Positions 1 to 7,890 of a stretch of 64,000 nucleotides of DNA are shown here, one piece after another; position 1 is the stretch's first letter, and each line of letters opens with the position of its first letter. The translations under genes were made by a program, and so were the position numbers. Origin of the DNA: Lentzea waywayandensis. GTDB taxonomy: Bacteria > Actinomycetota > Actinomycetes > Mycobacteriales > Pseudonocardiaceae. The notes below the pieces were generated by a model that did not search any database, was not told the origin of the DNA, and saw only the letters and a program-made list of their open reading frames with translations. Location of the stretch: the NCBI RefSeq assembly GCF_900115955.1, contig NZ_FOYL01000001.1, positions 992,001 through 1,056,000 of the forward strand, written 5' to 3'.

Positions 1-89
1 TGGACGCCAGCCCGCCGGCGGAGCGCCTGGCCGACGTCCGGCACGCGGCTGCCGTGTGCCCGGCGTCGGCGATCGCCGTCTCCGAGTAG
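1..89 (+). CDS. Ferredoxin, C-terminal fragment (5' end outside window)
   Basis: Reading frame 3 is open from the window edge to a TAG at 87-89. It ends with HAAAVCPASAIAVSE, which matches the C-terminal cluster-binding CPxxAI signature of small actinobacterial 4Fe-4S or 3Fe-4S ferredoxins, proteins that often pass electrons to cytochromes P450. Only about 28 residues are visible, so the other cysteines, the partner enzyme and the start cannot be seen. The stop lies next to the stop of the convergent kinase gene. Confidence 0.6.
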   Translation, partial: DASPPAERLADVRHAAAVCPASAIAVSE

Positions 90-1652
90 CTACTGCTTCA
101 TCAGCGGCTCGGTCAGCTTCGTGCCGTCCGCCTTGCCCACGAAGCAGTGGATGAGGCGACTGGAGCTGCGGTACCCGTTCTCCGTCTTGACCTTCCAGGC
201 CTCGGCGGTCGGGATGATCACCCAGTACCGCAGGGTCTTCTCCTTGTCCTGGCCGTTGACCTTGGCCGACAGGAACGTGCGCGTGCACCCGGTGCCGCCG
301 AGCTTGGTGAGCTGCTCGGCACCGGGGTACGCCACGTCCTTCTCGATCTCGGTGCTGGCGAGCACGGTGTCGAGCAGTTCGACGTCGTGCTCGGCGTAGC
401 AGCCGACGCGGTCCTTGGTCTGGATCTTCGGGGCGTCCTTCGCGGGCAGCCAGGTCAGGCACGAGTTGCGGAACGCCATCAACGTGTCGCCCTTGATGTC
501 GCCATCCGGGCCGAGGGTCAGGACCGGCTGCATCGCGGCGGTGCTCGCGGGGCCGTCCGGCACGCCCAGTCCCATGTTCGTGAACATCGGCTTGAACACG
601 GTGAAGTACAACAGGACCAGCGCGCCGACGAGGAACAGCGGGACCAGCGTCGCCGAGAGGATCAGTCCGACCGGGCGCTTCTTGCGTGGGGGAACGGGAA
701 AGACCGGGGCAGGGGCGAACTGGCCGATGACCACGGGGCCTGACGTGGGTGCGGCACCGGACAATGCCGCGACGTCCACCTTCAGCGTCGGAACGGCCGT
801 GGTCAGGTTGCTGTCCACGGCGGGCGGCCTGGCCGGGTAGAGCTCCGCGACGGCGTGCGCGCGTTCGATCAGCCGATGTGCCTGGGCGACACCGAGTCTG
901 CGCGCGGGATCGGGTTCCATCAGGCCGACGATCAGCTCGCCGAGCGGGCCCGCGACCTGGGGCACCGGGCGTTCGCTCATCACCGCGAGGATCGTGGCCG
1001 AGGTGGTCGGGCGGTCGAACGCGCCGCGCCCCTCCACCGCGAAGAACAGCGTCGCCCCCAACGCCCACAGGTCCCAGGCGGGCGAGGCCTCACCGCCCGC
1101 GAGGCGTTCCGGGGACATGTAGGCGGGCGAACCGATCAGCGTGCCGGTCGCCGTCAGCCGGGGATCGTCGACGGACTGGGCGATGCCGAAGTCGGTGAGC
1201 TTCGCGGTGCCCCTGCCGGGCACCATCACGTTGCCGGGCTTGACATCGCGGTGCACGACGCCGGACGCGTGGGCCGCCTCCAACGCGTTCAGCAGCTGTC
1301 CCGCGAGTGTCGCGGCCGCGCGTGTGCTCAGCGGTCCGGAGTTTTCGACCAGGGACTCCAGCGTCGGAGCGTTGATCAGCTCCATCACGATGAACGTCTG
1401 GTCGTCCTCGGAGATGAGGTCGTAGACGGTGACCACCGCCGGGTCCTGAAGTTGCGAGGCGATGCGTGCCTCGCGCAGCACGCGTTCCTGGTACACGGCA
1501 CGTTCCTGAGCCGGTACGCCCACGGGCAGCAGCAGTTCCTTCACGGCGACCTCGCGGCCGAGGACGGTGTCCTTTCCGAGCCACACGGCCCCCATGCCGC
1601 CCCTGCCCAGCTCACGTTCCAGCCGGTAGCGTCTGTTGCCCACCTCGCGCAT
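90..1652 (-). CDS. Membrane serine/threonine protein kinase (PknB-like)
   Basis: A eukaryotic-type Ser/Thr kinase of about 520 residues. The N-terminal kinase domain shows a glycine loop (LGRGGMGAVW), the ATP lysine (VAVKEL), the catalytic loop HRDVKPGNVM, the DFG motif DFGIA and the activation segment GSPAYMSPERL. A proline-rich linker and one transmembrane helix near residue 330 follow, then an extracytoplasmic region of about 150 residues with several cysteines. No PASTA repeats are seen, so the sensor domain is of unknown type. I chose the ATG at 1652 because family homology begins at MREVGNRRYRLERELG and GGTGAAAG lies upstream; a longer frame to 1802 would overlap the divergent esterase gene. 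Confidence 0.9.
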   Translation of the reverse strand: MREVGNRRYRLERELGRGGMGAVWLGKDTVLGREVAVKELLLPVGVPAQERAVYQERVLREARIASQLQDPAVVTVYDLISEDDQTFIVMELINAPTLESLVENSGPLSTRAAATLAGQLLNALEAAHASGVVHRDVKPGNVMVPGRGTAKLTDFGIAQSVDDPRLTATGTLIGSPAYMSPERLAGGEASPAWDLWALGATLFFAVEGRGAFDRPTTSATILAVMSERPVPQVAGPLGELIVGLMEPDPARRLGVAQAHRLIERAHAVAELYPARPPAVDSNLTTAVPTLKVDVAALSGAAPTSGPVVIGQFAPAPVFPVPPRKKRPVGLILSATLVPLFLVGALVLLYFTVFKPMFTNMGLGVPDGPASTAAMQPVLTLGPDGDIKGDTLMAFRNSCLTWLPAKDAPKIQTKDRVGCYAEHDVELLDTVLASTEIEKDVAYPGAEQLTKLGGTGCTRTFLSAKVNGQDKEKTLRYWVIIPTAEAWKVKTENGYRSSSRLIHCFVGKADGTKLTEPLMKQ

Positions 1653-1744
1653 GCGCGGCAGTCTTTCACCCGGTCCAGTGACGTACACGAGCAGCGTCAC
1701 CTGACGGGCGCGACGGGTCCGAGGCCCGCTTAACGTCGCGCGGC

Positions 1745-3220
1745 GTGAGACGACTGACGAAGCTGTTGGCGACAACGTTGCTGCTGACCGGGCTGGCGCC
1801 ACTCGCGCCGGCGTCGGCGAGCACCCCGGACTGCACGACGGTCGCGGTCACCGCCCCGGCCGGTGCGAAGATCGAGTCCGTGGACGCGGTGAGCCGTCCC
1901 GAGCACTGCGAGATCACCGTGACGCTCACGCACACCGACGACCACGTGAAGGTCGTCGTCGGTCTTCCGCAGACCGGCTGGACGGGCCGGCTTCAGGGCG
2001 TCGGCGGCAGCGCGTACGCCGCGGGCGACACCGGCGCGCCGTTCACCCAGGCCGTGAAGGACGGCTACGCGGCCGTGACGACCGACGCGGGCGTGCTGGA
2101 CGGCCTCAACACGAGTTGGGCGCTCAAGAACGGCGAGCTCGATCGCACGCTGCTCACCAACTTCGCCACGCGCTCGGTGCACGAGGCGGCCGTGATCGCG
2201 AAGCAGGTCGTGCGCAAGCACTACCAGCGTTCGGTCAGCTACTCCTACTGGAACGGCTGCTCGACCGGCGGCCGCCAGGGTTACGCGGAGGCGCAGCGGT
2301 TCCCGGACGACTACGACGGCGTCCTCGCCAACGCACCGGCGGTGAACTGGTCCCAGTTCGCCGTCGCGACGCTGTGGCCGCAGGTCGTGCAGGGCAACGA
2401 CGGTCACGTCGTCGGCAACTGCGTGCTGGCGGCGTTCCGCAAGGCCGCGATCGAGGCGTGCGACGCGCAGGACGGTGTCACGAACGGCATCGTCGACCGG
2501 CCGGACCGGTGCAGTTACGACCCGCGTCAGCTCATCGGCGCGAAGATCCTGTGCGAGGGCAACGAAGTCACGGTGTCCCAGGCCGACGCCGACGTCATGC
2601 GCAAGATCTGGGACGGCCCCACCGACGAACGTGGCCGCACCCTCTGGCCAGGTCTGCCGAAGGGCGCCGACCCGGTGTGGCTCGCGGGCACGATCCCCGG
2701 CTTCCCCGGCCCCGGTTTCCCGGTCGCCGCGCTGTGGGTGCAGAGCTTCCTGCTCGAGCAGCCCGGTTTCGACACCTCGAAGCTGACCTACGCCCAGTAC
2801 CGCGACCTGTTCCGCCAGTCGGTCCGCGAGTTCGACGACGTCATCGGCACCTCGGACCCCGACCTGTCGGCGTTCCGGCGCTCGGGCGGCAAGCTGATCA
2901 CGTTCGTGGGCACCAACGACCAGCTGATCCCGCCCGGCGGCACGCTCATGTACCGCGACCAGGTCGAGCGGCGCATGGGGTACGTGAACGACTTCTACCG
3001 CCTGTTCACCGCGCCCGGCGTCGACCACTGCCTCGGTGGCAACGGCCCGCAGCCCACGAACGCCCTGGGCCAGCTGGTCGACTGGGTGGAACGCGGCAAG
3101 GCTCCGAGCACTCTCAGCGCGGCCACGGCCGACTCGACCCGCGACCTGTGCCCGTACCCGAAGACCTCGCGGTACGTCCACGGCGACCCGAAGACGGCCT
3201 CCAGCTACCGCTGCGTCTAG
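1745..3220 (+). CDS. Secreted tannase/feruloyl esterase-family hydrolase
   Basis: 491 residues beginning with a clear signal peptide (MRRLTKLLATTLLLTGLAPL, cleavage after APASA). The serine nucleophile lies in GCSTGGRQGY, the tannase/feruloyl esterase form of the GxSxG elbow. The C-terminal histidine is probably the one in VDHCLGG, and an aspartate is likely in the GTNDQLIP segment. Paired cysteines fit an exported, disulfide-bonded enzyme. Family members hydrolyse ester bonds of gallotannins, feruloylated polysaccharides or related aromatic esters; the actual substrate cannot be read from sequence. It is transcribed divergently from the kinase gene with a 92 bp spacer. Confidence 0.88.
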   Translation: MRRLTKLLATTLLLTGLAPLAPASASTPDCTTVAVTAPAGAKIESVDAVSRPEHCEITVTLTHTDDHVKVVVGLPQTGWTGRLQGVGGSAYAAGDTGAPFTQAVKDGYAAVTTDAGVLDGLNTSWALKNGELDRTLLTNFATRSVHEAAVIAKQVVRKHYQRSVSYSYWNGCSTGGRQGYAEAQRFPDDYDGVLANAPAVNWSQFAVATLWPQVVQGNDGHVVGNCVLAAFRKAAIEACDAQDGVTNGIVDRPDRCSYDPRQLIGAKILCEGNEVTVSQADADVMRKIWDGPTDERGRTLWPGLPKGADPVWLAGTIPGFPGPGFPVAALWVQSFLLEQPGFDTSKLTYAQYRDLFRQSVREFDDVIGTSDPDLSAFRRSGGKLITFVGTNDQLIPPGGTLMYRDQVERRMGYVNDFYRLFTAPGVDHCLGGNGPQPTNALGQLVDWVERGKAPSTLSAATADSTRDLCPYPKTSRYVHGDPKTASSYRCV

Positions 3221-3236
3221 GTCGTACCGGCCGTTC

Positions 3237-3265
3237 GGGACGGCGGCGGACTTCGCCGTCGTCCC
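3237..3265. terminator. Stem-loop between convergent genes
   Basis: Arms of 12 bases, GGGACGGCGGCG and CGCCGTCGTCCC, pair with one mismatch around a 5-base loop (GACTT). It sits between the stops of the esterase gene and the convergent HxlR gene, so it probably terminates both. There is no long U tract, which is usual in high-GC actinobacteria. Confidence 0.6.
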
Positions 3266-3271
3266 CGGTCG

Positions 3272-3679
3272 TCATCGACCTCCGAGCGAACCGCCGCAGC
3301 TCATCGCGTCGGTCGGCGCGGCCTCGCCGTGCGTGCGCCGGAGGTGGGCCTCGCCCCACACCCGGACTCCTTCCACGACGGGCAGAACCGTTTCCCCGTA
3401 AGGCGTGAGCCGGTAGATGACCGGCGCCGGCACCGGTCCGGTCTCCACGCGGTCGACGAGTCCGTCGGCTTCGAGCTCGCGCAGTTGCTCGGCCAGCACC
3501 TTGGGCGTGATCGGCGCGCCGCGGCGGCGCAGACCGGCGAAGTGGGACTCGCCGTGGGCGAGCCAGTAGAGCAGGGTCAGCTTCCACTTCCCGCCGACCG
3601 CGGCGAACGCGGCGGCCATCGGGCAGCCGGGCAACGGGTTGGGGCGCGAGGGGTTACCCGCAGGTGCCTTCTTGTCCAC
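3272..3679 (-). CDS. HxlR-family transcriptional regulator
   Basis: 135 residues with the HxlR hallmark: a cysteine-proline near the N terminus (PGCPMAAAFAAVGGKWKL) followed by a winged helix-turn-helix with HFAGLRRRGAPITPKVLAEQ and the wing YRLTPYGETVLPVV. HxlR proteins act as dimers on nearby promoters and often respond to aldehydes, quinones or redox stress through the conserved cysteine. The gene is divergent from the secreted-protein gene at 3708 with only 28 bp between starts, so both promoters must overlap and shared control is likely. Ligand and targets are unknown. Confidence 0.88.
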   Translation of the reverse strand: MDKKAPAGNPSRPNPLPGCPMAAAFAAVGGKWKLTLLYWLAHGESHFAGLRRRGAPITPKVLAEQLRELEADGLVDRVETGPVPAPVIYRLTPYGETVLPVVEGVRVWGEAHLRRTHGEAAPTDAMSCGGSLGGR

Positions 3680-3707
3680 GGCCGCACTCCGCTCGGATAG
3701 TCAGGCC

Positions 3708-4262
3708 ATGACCTTGCCACACAAGCGAATCCTGATCGCGGTCCTGTCGCTGCTCATGGTGGCCGGGACGGCCGCGTCCGCTGCCGAGTCGCAGTCCGAT
3801 GGTCAACGCGACTTCGACTGGGAGTTCGGCAACTGGCGCACCAGCGTCCGCGTGCTCGCCGAACCGCTGTCGGAATCTCCCGACGAATGGCTCCAGTTCA
3901 CCGGCACCAGCCTCGTCCGTCCGCTCATGGACCGGCGGGCGAACGTCGTCGAGCTCAAGATCGCGGGCGAGAGCGGCCGCATCGAGGGCATGAACCTGCG
4001 GCTGTTCGAACCGCAGGCGAACCGGTGGAGCCTGAGCTTCGTCAGCCTGCGCGACGGACTGCTCACGCCGGCGGTGTTCGGCGGCTTCCGCGACGGCGCG
4101 GGCGAGTTCTACGGCGACGACCAGCTCGGCGGCCGCCCGATCAAGGTGCGCTTCCTCGTGTTCCGCCAGGGGCCGGACAAGGCCAGGTTCGAGCAGGCCT
4201 TCTCCGGCGACGGCGGAACGACGTGGGAGACGAACTGGATCGCGGTCGACCGCCGGATCTGA
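3708..4262 (+). CDS. Secreted protein of unknown function (DUF1579-like)
   Basis: 184 residues with a signal peptide (hydrophobic stretch ILIAVLSLLMVAG, cleavage near TAASAAES). The mature part opens with RDFDWEFGNWRTSVRVL and continues with evenly spaced beta-strand-like segments, similar to DUF1579 proteins that likely form a small beta barrel. No catalytic motif is visible. The ATG at 3708 is preferred because an upstream in-frame start at 3639 would run into the divergent HxlR gene and lacks a signal-peptide context. The close divergent pairing suggests control by the HxlR regulator. Confidence 0.7.
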   Translation: MTLPHKRILIAVLSLLMVAGTAASAAESQSDGQRDFDWEFGNWRTSVRVLAEPLSESPDEWLQFTGTSLVRPLMDRRANVVELKIAGESGRIEGMNLRLFEPQANRWSLSFVSLRDGLLTPAVFGGFRDGAGEFYGDDQLGGRPIKVRFLVFRQGPDKARFEQAFSGDGGTTWETNWIAVDRRI

Positions 4263-4309
4263 TCTTTCGGGCGAGCTTCCGCCCCAGCCCTCGCGTGCCA
4301 CCGTCCGCG

Positions 4310-4422
4310 CGCCCGTCGGGTTCGATCACGCTGAAGTGGCCGTCACCGGGCGGCAGGCGCAACACGCCGTACCGGGACGGTTCGGCTCCGTAAGCGATCT
4401 TGCGAGACGTCGGAGTCCTCAC
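4310..4422 (-). pseudogene. Possible alpha/beta hydrolase N-terminal remnant within the 4263-4569 intergenic region
   Basis: The minus strand from 4422 reads MRTPTSRKIAYGAEPSRYGV and then LRLPPGDGHFSVIEPDG. This resembles the first strands of carboxylesterase-type alpha/beta hydrolases (YGxxPSQ..LYLP followed by PVxVxxHGG), but the HGG oxyanion motif is missing and the frame turns into low-complexity arginine. I read it as a decayed fragment. The rest of 4263-4569 shows nothing recognisable except the likely promoter region and ribosome binding site (GGACGGAG) of the hydrolase gene at 4570. Confidence 0.3.
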
Positions 4423-4569
4423 GCAGGTCGCCTTCCTCTGCTACGACTGACCGTACTCGCCAGTCACGGCCGAAGGACCGCAGTCACCACACCAGTCATC
4501 TGACAGGCTCAGCCCGCTCGTAACTCGACCAAAATCGCTCCCGACAGCGACACAGGACGGAGAAACGAC

Positions 4570-5394
4570 ATGCCCACGATCACCACCCCCGACGGTGTCG
4601 AGATCTTCTACCAGGACTGGGGCACCGGTCAGCCGATCGTGTTCAGCCACGGCTGGCCGCTCTCGTCGGATGACTGGGACGCCCAGATGCTGTACTTCGT
4701 GCGACAGGGCTTCCGGGTCATCGCGCACGACCGCCGCGGCCACGGCCGTTCGTCCCACGTCGCCACCGGCCACGACATGGACCACTACGCCGCCGACCTG
4801 GCCGCGCTGACCGAACACCTCGACCTGCACGACGCCGTCCACATCGGACACTCGACCGGTGGTGGCGAGGTCGTGCACTACATCGCCCAGCACGGCGAGT
4901 CCCGCGTGGCGAAGGCGGCGCTGCTCGCCGCCGTGCCGCCGTTGATGGTGCAGACCGAGGCCAATCCCGGTGGGTTGCCGATCGCGGTCTTCGAGGACCT
5001 GCAGGCTCAGCTGGCTGCCAACCGCTCGGAGTTCTACCTGGCACTGCCGTCCGGGCCGTTCTACGGGTTCAACCGTGACGGGGTCGAGCCTCGGGAGGCT
5101 TTGATCCGGAACTGGTGGCGGCAGGGGATGATGGGGTCGGCGTTGGCCCACTATGAGGGGATTGTCGCGTTTTCGCAGACTGACTTCACGGAGGATCTGC
5201 GGAAGATCACCGTGCCTGTGTTGGTGATGCACGGCGACGACGACCAGATCGTGCCGATCGCCGACTCCGCGTTGTTGTCGGCGCCGTTGTTGAAGAACGG
5301 GACTTTGAAGGTTTACGAGGGGTTCCCGCACGGGATGCCGACGACGCACGCGGACGTGATCAACGCTGATTTGCTGGAGTTCATCCGGTCCTGA
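4570..5394 (+). CDS. Alpha/beta hydrolase, non-haem chloroperoxidase/arylesterase type
   Basis: 274 residues, the usual length for the cofactor-free haloperoxidase/arylesterase family. The fold markers are in order: oxyanion segment FSHGWPLSSDDWD, nucleophile elbow GHSTGGGE (Ser95), acid in GDDDQIVP and base in FPHGMPTTHAD. Members hydrolyse small esters and can make peracids in vitro; the physiological substrate is not predictable. A strong ribosome binding site (GGACGGAG) precedes the ATG. Codon use becomes less GC-biased toward the 3' end (several TTG leucines), without a frame break. The gene is monocistronic and followed by the large palindrome at 5508-5632. Confidence 0.9.
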   Translation: MPTITTPDGVEIFYQDWGTGQPIVFSHGWPLSSDDWDAQMLYFVRQGFRVIAHDRRGHGRSSHVATGHDMDHYAADLAALTEHLDLHDAVHIGHSTGGGEVVHYIAQHGESRVAKAALLAAVPPLMVQTEANPGGLPIAVFEDLQAQLAANRSEFYLALPSGPFYGFNRDGVEPREALIRNWWRQGMMGSALAHYEGIVAFSQTDFTEDLRKITVPVLVMHGDDDQIVPIADSALLSAPLLKNGTLKVYEGFPHGMPTTHADVINADLLEFIRS

Positions 5395-5507
5395 TGCGGA
5401 GGTCTGGTTGCGTTGACCCCGGTCCTGTTCCAGCGGGGTTGGTCGCGTTCCGGACGTTCAGTCGCCTTGCGAGAGGGGTCTCGCAGGTCGTGACGAAGTG
5501 CGGGGTT

Positions 5508-5632
5508 GCGATTGGGGCTTGACCTTGAGCCTCTGGCGGGATGCTTGACGGCCGGAAAAGGGCCGGGCTGAAAAGCGCCCGGCCGTGTCCATGCGGGGAG
5601 CATCCCGCCCGCTCAAGGTAAGCCCCAATCGC
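5508..5632. repeat. Long imperfect palindrome with a nested hairpin, in the 5395-5744 intergenic region
   Basis: Outer arms at 5508-5545 and 5599-5632 pair almost completely: GCGATTGGGGCTT pairs with AAGCCCCAATCGC apart from one unpaired base, then ACCTTGAGC with GCTCAAGGT, and GGCGGGATGCT with AGCATCCCGCC. Inside lies a second hairpin, GGCCGGGC (5561-5568) and GCCCGGCC (5577-5584). The element lies between the convergent hydrolase and EF-hand genes. It could be a two-way terminator, but at 125 bp it is larger than needed, and it may be a dispersed REP-like repeat. The remaining 5395-5507 and 5633-5744 hold no gene that I can support. Confidence 0.65.
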
Positions 5633-5744
5633 CATGAGCGGACCCCTACCGCTACCCGGCGCTTCTAGGTTCAGACGGCTCGCTTCGCGCCACACCAGGT
5701 CTCGTACGTGGCCACCTTGCGAGGCTGGTTCCTTGAGCCGCTGG

Positions 5745-6299
5745 TCAGATGCGCTGGAGCGCCTTCGGGTACAGCCAGCTGCCGGGCGTGTCCTCCGCCG
5801 GGTTCGTGTAGTAGTCCCGCACGGCGGCCACGTACTCCTGCACGCTGATCGCCCCGTCGCCATCGGTGTCGAGGTGCGCGAACGCCGTCGCGCAGTCGGC
5901 CTCGGCCAGCCCGCGCGCCTTCAGCAGGACGCCGAACTCGGCCGAGTCGACGCGGCCGTCGCCGTTCGTGTCCATGATGACCAGCAGGGACTGGACGACC
6001 TCGAGGAAGTCCATGGCGATCGGGCCGCCCTCGACGAACGCCTCGATCATGGCCTCGCGGTACTCCTCGGGGCCGATTCGGCCGTCTCGGTCCGTGTCGC
6101 AGTGGTCGGCCAGCATCTCCCAGAAGCGGTCGTAGGCCTCGATGAGCTCGCGGCCGCGTTCTGAGGACGCCGGTTCGCCGAATGCTTGGAGCAGGCGGTT
6201 GGCCAGGGCGTAGATGTCCGCTAGTTCGATGACGCCGTTGCGGTTGACGTCGTAGTGGGCGAAGGTCGAGTCGATCCTGTGCTGCAACACCTGCTTCAT
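5745..6299 (-). CDS. EF-hand calcium-binding protein (calerythrin-like)
   Basis: 184 residues with four EF-hand loops of twelve residues: DVNRNGVIELAD (17-28), DTDRDGRIGPEE (68-79), DTNGDGRVDSAE (110-121) and DTDGDGAISVQE (144-155). All carry acidic residues at positions 1, 3 or 5 and a final D or E, so all four may bind calcium. There is no signal peptide, so it is a cytoplasmic calcium buffer or sensor, in line with actinobacterial calerythrins. The ATG at 6299 is chosen because EF-hand homology begins there; the open frame continues to 7331 only as antisense of the aminopeptidase gene. Confidence 0.9.
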   Translation of the reverse strand: MKQVLQHRIDSTFAHYDVNRNGVIELADIYALANRLLQAFGEPASSERGRELIEAYDRFWEMLADHCDTDRDGRIGPEEYREAMIEAFVEGGPIAMDFLEVVQSLLVIMDTNGDGRVDSAEFGVLLKARGLAEADCATAFAHLDTDGDGAISVQEYVAAVRDYYTNPAEDTPGSWLYPKALQRI

Positions 6300-6381
6300 G
6301 ACCAGGCACTGTGGTGACGCCGGCCCGCCGGCGCAACGCGCGTCCCCCTCCTGGGTGGTGTTGTTCAGCCGGTTCCGCGAA

Positions 6382-6401
6382 GCCGGTATAGTTATACCGG
6401 C
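6382..6401. promoter_or_regulatory. Perfect palindrome upstream of map (putative operator)
   Basis: Arms GCCGGTATA and TATACCGGC are separated by GT, a perfect 9 bp inverted repeat. It lies about 20 bp before the TTG start of the aminopeptidase gene and about 80 bp before the divergent EF-hand gene. Symmetry and place suggest a repressor site overlapping a promoter; no regulator gene adjoins it. Confidence 0.5.
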
Positions 6402-6422
6402 ACCCGCTGATGGAGGAACACG

Positions 6423-7250
6423 TTGATCGAGCTCAAGTCGCCCGCGGAGATCGAGCGCATGCATGTCACCGGCCAGTTCATCGCGGAGGTGCTCGACGAG
6501 CTCTCCGCCAGGGCCGCGGTGGGCGTGAACCTGCTCGACCTCGAGCATCACGCGCGTCACATGATCGAGGAGCGCGGCGCCGTGTCCTGCTACTGGGACT
6601 ACTCGCCGTCGTTCGGGCGTGGGCCGTTCCGCAACGTGACCTGTCTGGCCGTCAACGACGCGGTGCTGCACGGCCTGCCCAAGAGCTACGTGCTGGAGGA
6701 CGGTGACGTGCTGACCATGGACATCGCGGTCACGGTCGACGGGTGGGCGGCCGACTCGGCGATGACCGTTGTCGTCGGCACGCCCCGTGAGGAGGACCTG
6801 CGGCTGGTCAAGGCCACCGAGGTGGCTCTCGCGGCCGCGATCGAGGTGGCTCAGGTGGGCAACCGCATCGGCGACATCTCCGCGGCGATCGGTGAGGTCT
6901 GCACCGGGCTCGGCTACACGCCCAACCTGGAGTTCGGCGGGCACGGCATCGGGCGCACCATGCACGAGGCGCCACACGTGGCCAACAACGGTCGTCGGCG
7001 GCACGGCATGAAGCTCAAGCCCGGGCTGACCATCGCGATCGAGCCGTGGCTCGCCGCCACGACCGACCAGATCATCTACGACGAGGACGGCTGGACGCTG
7101 CGTTCGGCCGACGGGTCGCGGACGGCGCACTCGGAGCACACCGTCGCGATCACCGAGGACGGGCCGCTGGTGCTGACCCGCCGCAAGAGCGAGCTGAGGC
7201 CTCAGGCAGAGCCCGAGGCCTCCGAGTCGACTCAGGCGCGGTTGCCGTAG
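6423..7250 (+). CDS. map: Type I methionine aminopeptidase
   Basis: 275 residues of the M24A family, which removes the initiator methionine from nascent proteins using two metal ions. Conserved pieces are visible: the first metal aspartates in MDIAVTVDGWAADSAMTV, the GHGIGRTMHEAPHV histidine segment, the glutamate in AIEPWLA and the final SEHTVAI glutamate. The start is a TTG at 6423, supported by GGAGGA eight bases upstream; an ATG at 6411 is in another frame. Actinomycetes often carry more than one map gene, so this may be an accessory copy. Its 3' end overlaps the convergent VOC gene by 19 bp. The palindrome at 6382-6401 implies specific regulation. Confidence 0.93.
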   Translation: MIELKSPAEIERMHVTGQFIAEVLDELSARAAVGVNLLDLEHHARHMIEERGAVSCYWDYSPSFGRGPFRNVTCLAVNDAVLHGLPKSYVLEDGDVLTMDIAVTVDGWAADSAMTVVVGTPREEDLRLVKATEVALAAAIEVAQVGNRIGDISAAIGEVCTGLGYTPNLEFGGHGIGRTMHEAPHVANNGRRRHGMKLKPGLTIAIEPWLAATTDQIIYDEDGWTLRSADGSRTAHSEHTVAITEDGPLVLTRRKSELRPQAEPEASESTQARLP

Positions 7251-7648
7251 TCCACGAGCTCGACCAGCAGCCCCGTCGACGGCCCGAGGTGTGCGAACGC
7301 CACCCGCAGCCCGGGCCGTCCGCCCTGGCACGGCTTCTCGTCGACGAGGATCGCGCCGCGGTCCTGCAACGCCGCCAGGTCAGCGTCGATGTCGTCCACC
7401 TCGAACGCCACGTGGTTCAGGCCGGGGCCGAGTCGCGCGAGGTGTCCGTGGACGGCGGCGTCGGGGCGCACCGGCGCGACCAGTTCGATCGAGGTGGTGT
7501 CGCCGGGGCACTGCCAGAACGAGGTCGCCACGCCGTAGACGTCGACGTCGTCCTCGTAGGTGCACTTCAGGTCCATCAGGCCCATGCCGGACGCGGCCGC
7601 CTTGATGTCGTTGGTGACCACGCCCACGTGGTCGATGCGCAGGATCAT
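7232..7648 (-). CDS. VOC-superfamily protein (methylmalonyl-CoA epimerase-like)
   Basis: 138 residues with the paired beta-alpha-beta-beta-beta halves of glyoxalase/VOC proteins: LRIDHVGVVTNDI at the N terminus with a likely metal histidine, IELVAPV, then LNHVAFEVDDI and a C-terminal LLVELVDY. This is the closest to methylmalonyl-CoA epimerase-type VOC enzymes. It is the last gene of the biosynthetic operon and its ATG overlaps the stop of the ACP gene (ATGA), so it is translationally coupled. A role on an ACP-bound or CoA-bound intermediate (epimerisation or isomerisation) fits the context, but is inferred. It could also be a resistance-type VOC binding protein. Confidence 0.8.
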   Translation of the reverse strand: MILRIDHVGVVTNDIKAAASGMGLMDLKCTYEDDVDVYGVATSFWQCPGDTTSIELVAPVRPDAAVHGHLARLGPGLNHVAFEVDDIDADLAALQDRGAILVDEKPCQGGRPGLRVAFAHLGPSTGLLVELVDYGNRA

Positions 7649-7890
7649 CCCGACTTCTCCTGTGCGCTCGACACGGCGGCGACGAGGCTGCCGACGTCCT
7701 TGATCGCGAAGTACTCCTGGAGGTCGAGGCGTACCGCGAACTTCTGCTCGATGCCGGTGAGCAGGCGCAACGCGTCGTAGCTCGTCCAGTTGGCGAGCGC
7801 GTCGAACCGCGCGTCGGCCGAGATGTCCTCGGCCGGCAGGTCCGTCACCTGGCCCACGAGGTCCGCGACCTCCACGAAAACCTCAGACAT
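7645..7890 (-). CDS. Acyl carrier protein (FkbH partner)
   Basis: 81 residues with the four-helix ACP pattern. The attachment serine is predicted in NWTSYDALRLL; the usual GxDSL becomes WTS, a form common in ACPs that pair with FkbH-like glyceryltransferases. The gene begins 8 bp inside the end of the full-length FkbH gene and overlaps the VOC gene by four bases. It most likely carries the three-carbon glyceryl unit made by the neighbouring FkbH protein as a thioester. Phosphopantetheinylation must come from an enzyme outside the window. Confidence 0.85.
   Translation of the reverse strand: MSEVFVEVADLVGQVTDLPAEDISADARFDALANWTSYDALRLLTGIEQKFAVRLDLQEYFAIKDVGSLVAAVSSAQEKSG

Noticed and set aside
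6300..7331. Upstream extension of the EF-hand reading frame
   Set aside because: It runs antisense through the aminopeptidase gene; EF-hand homology and the true ATG are at 6299.
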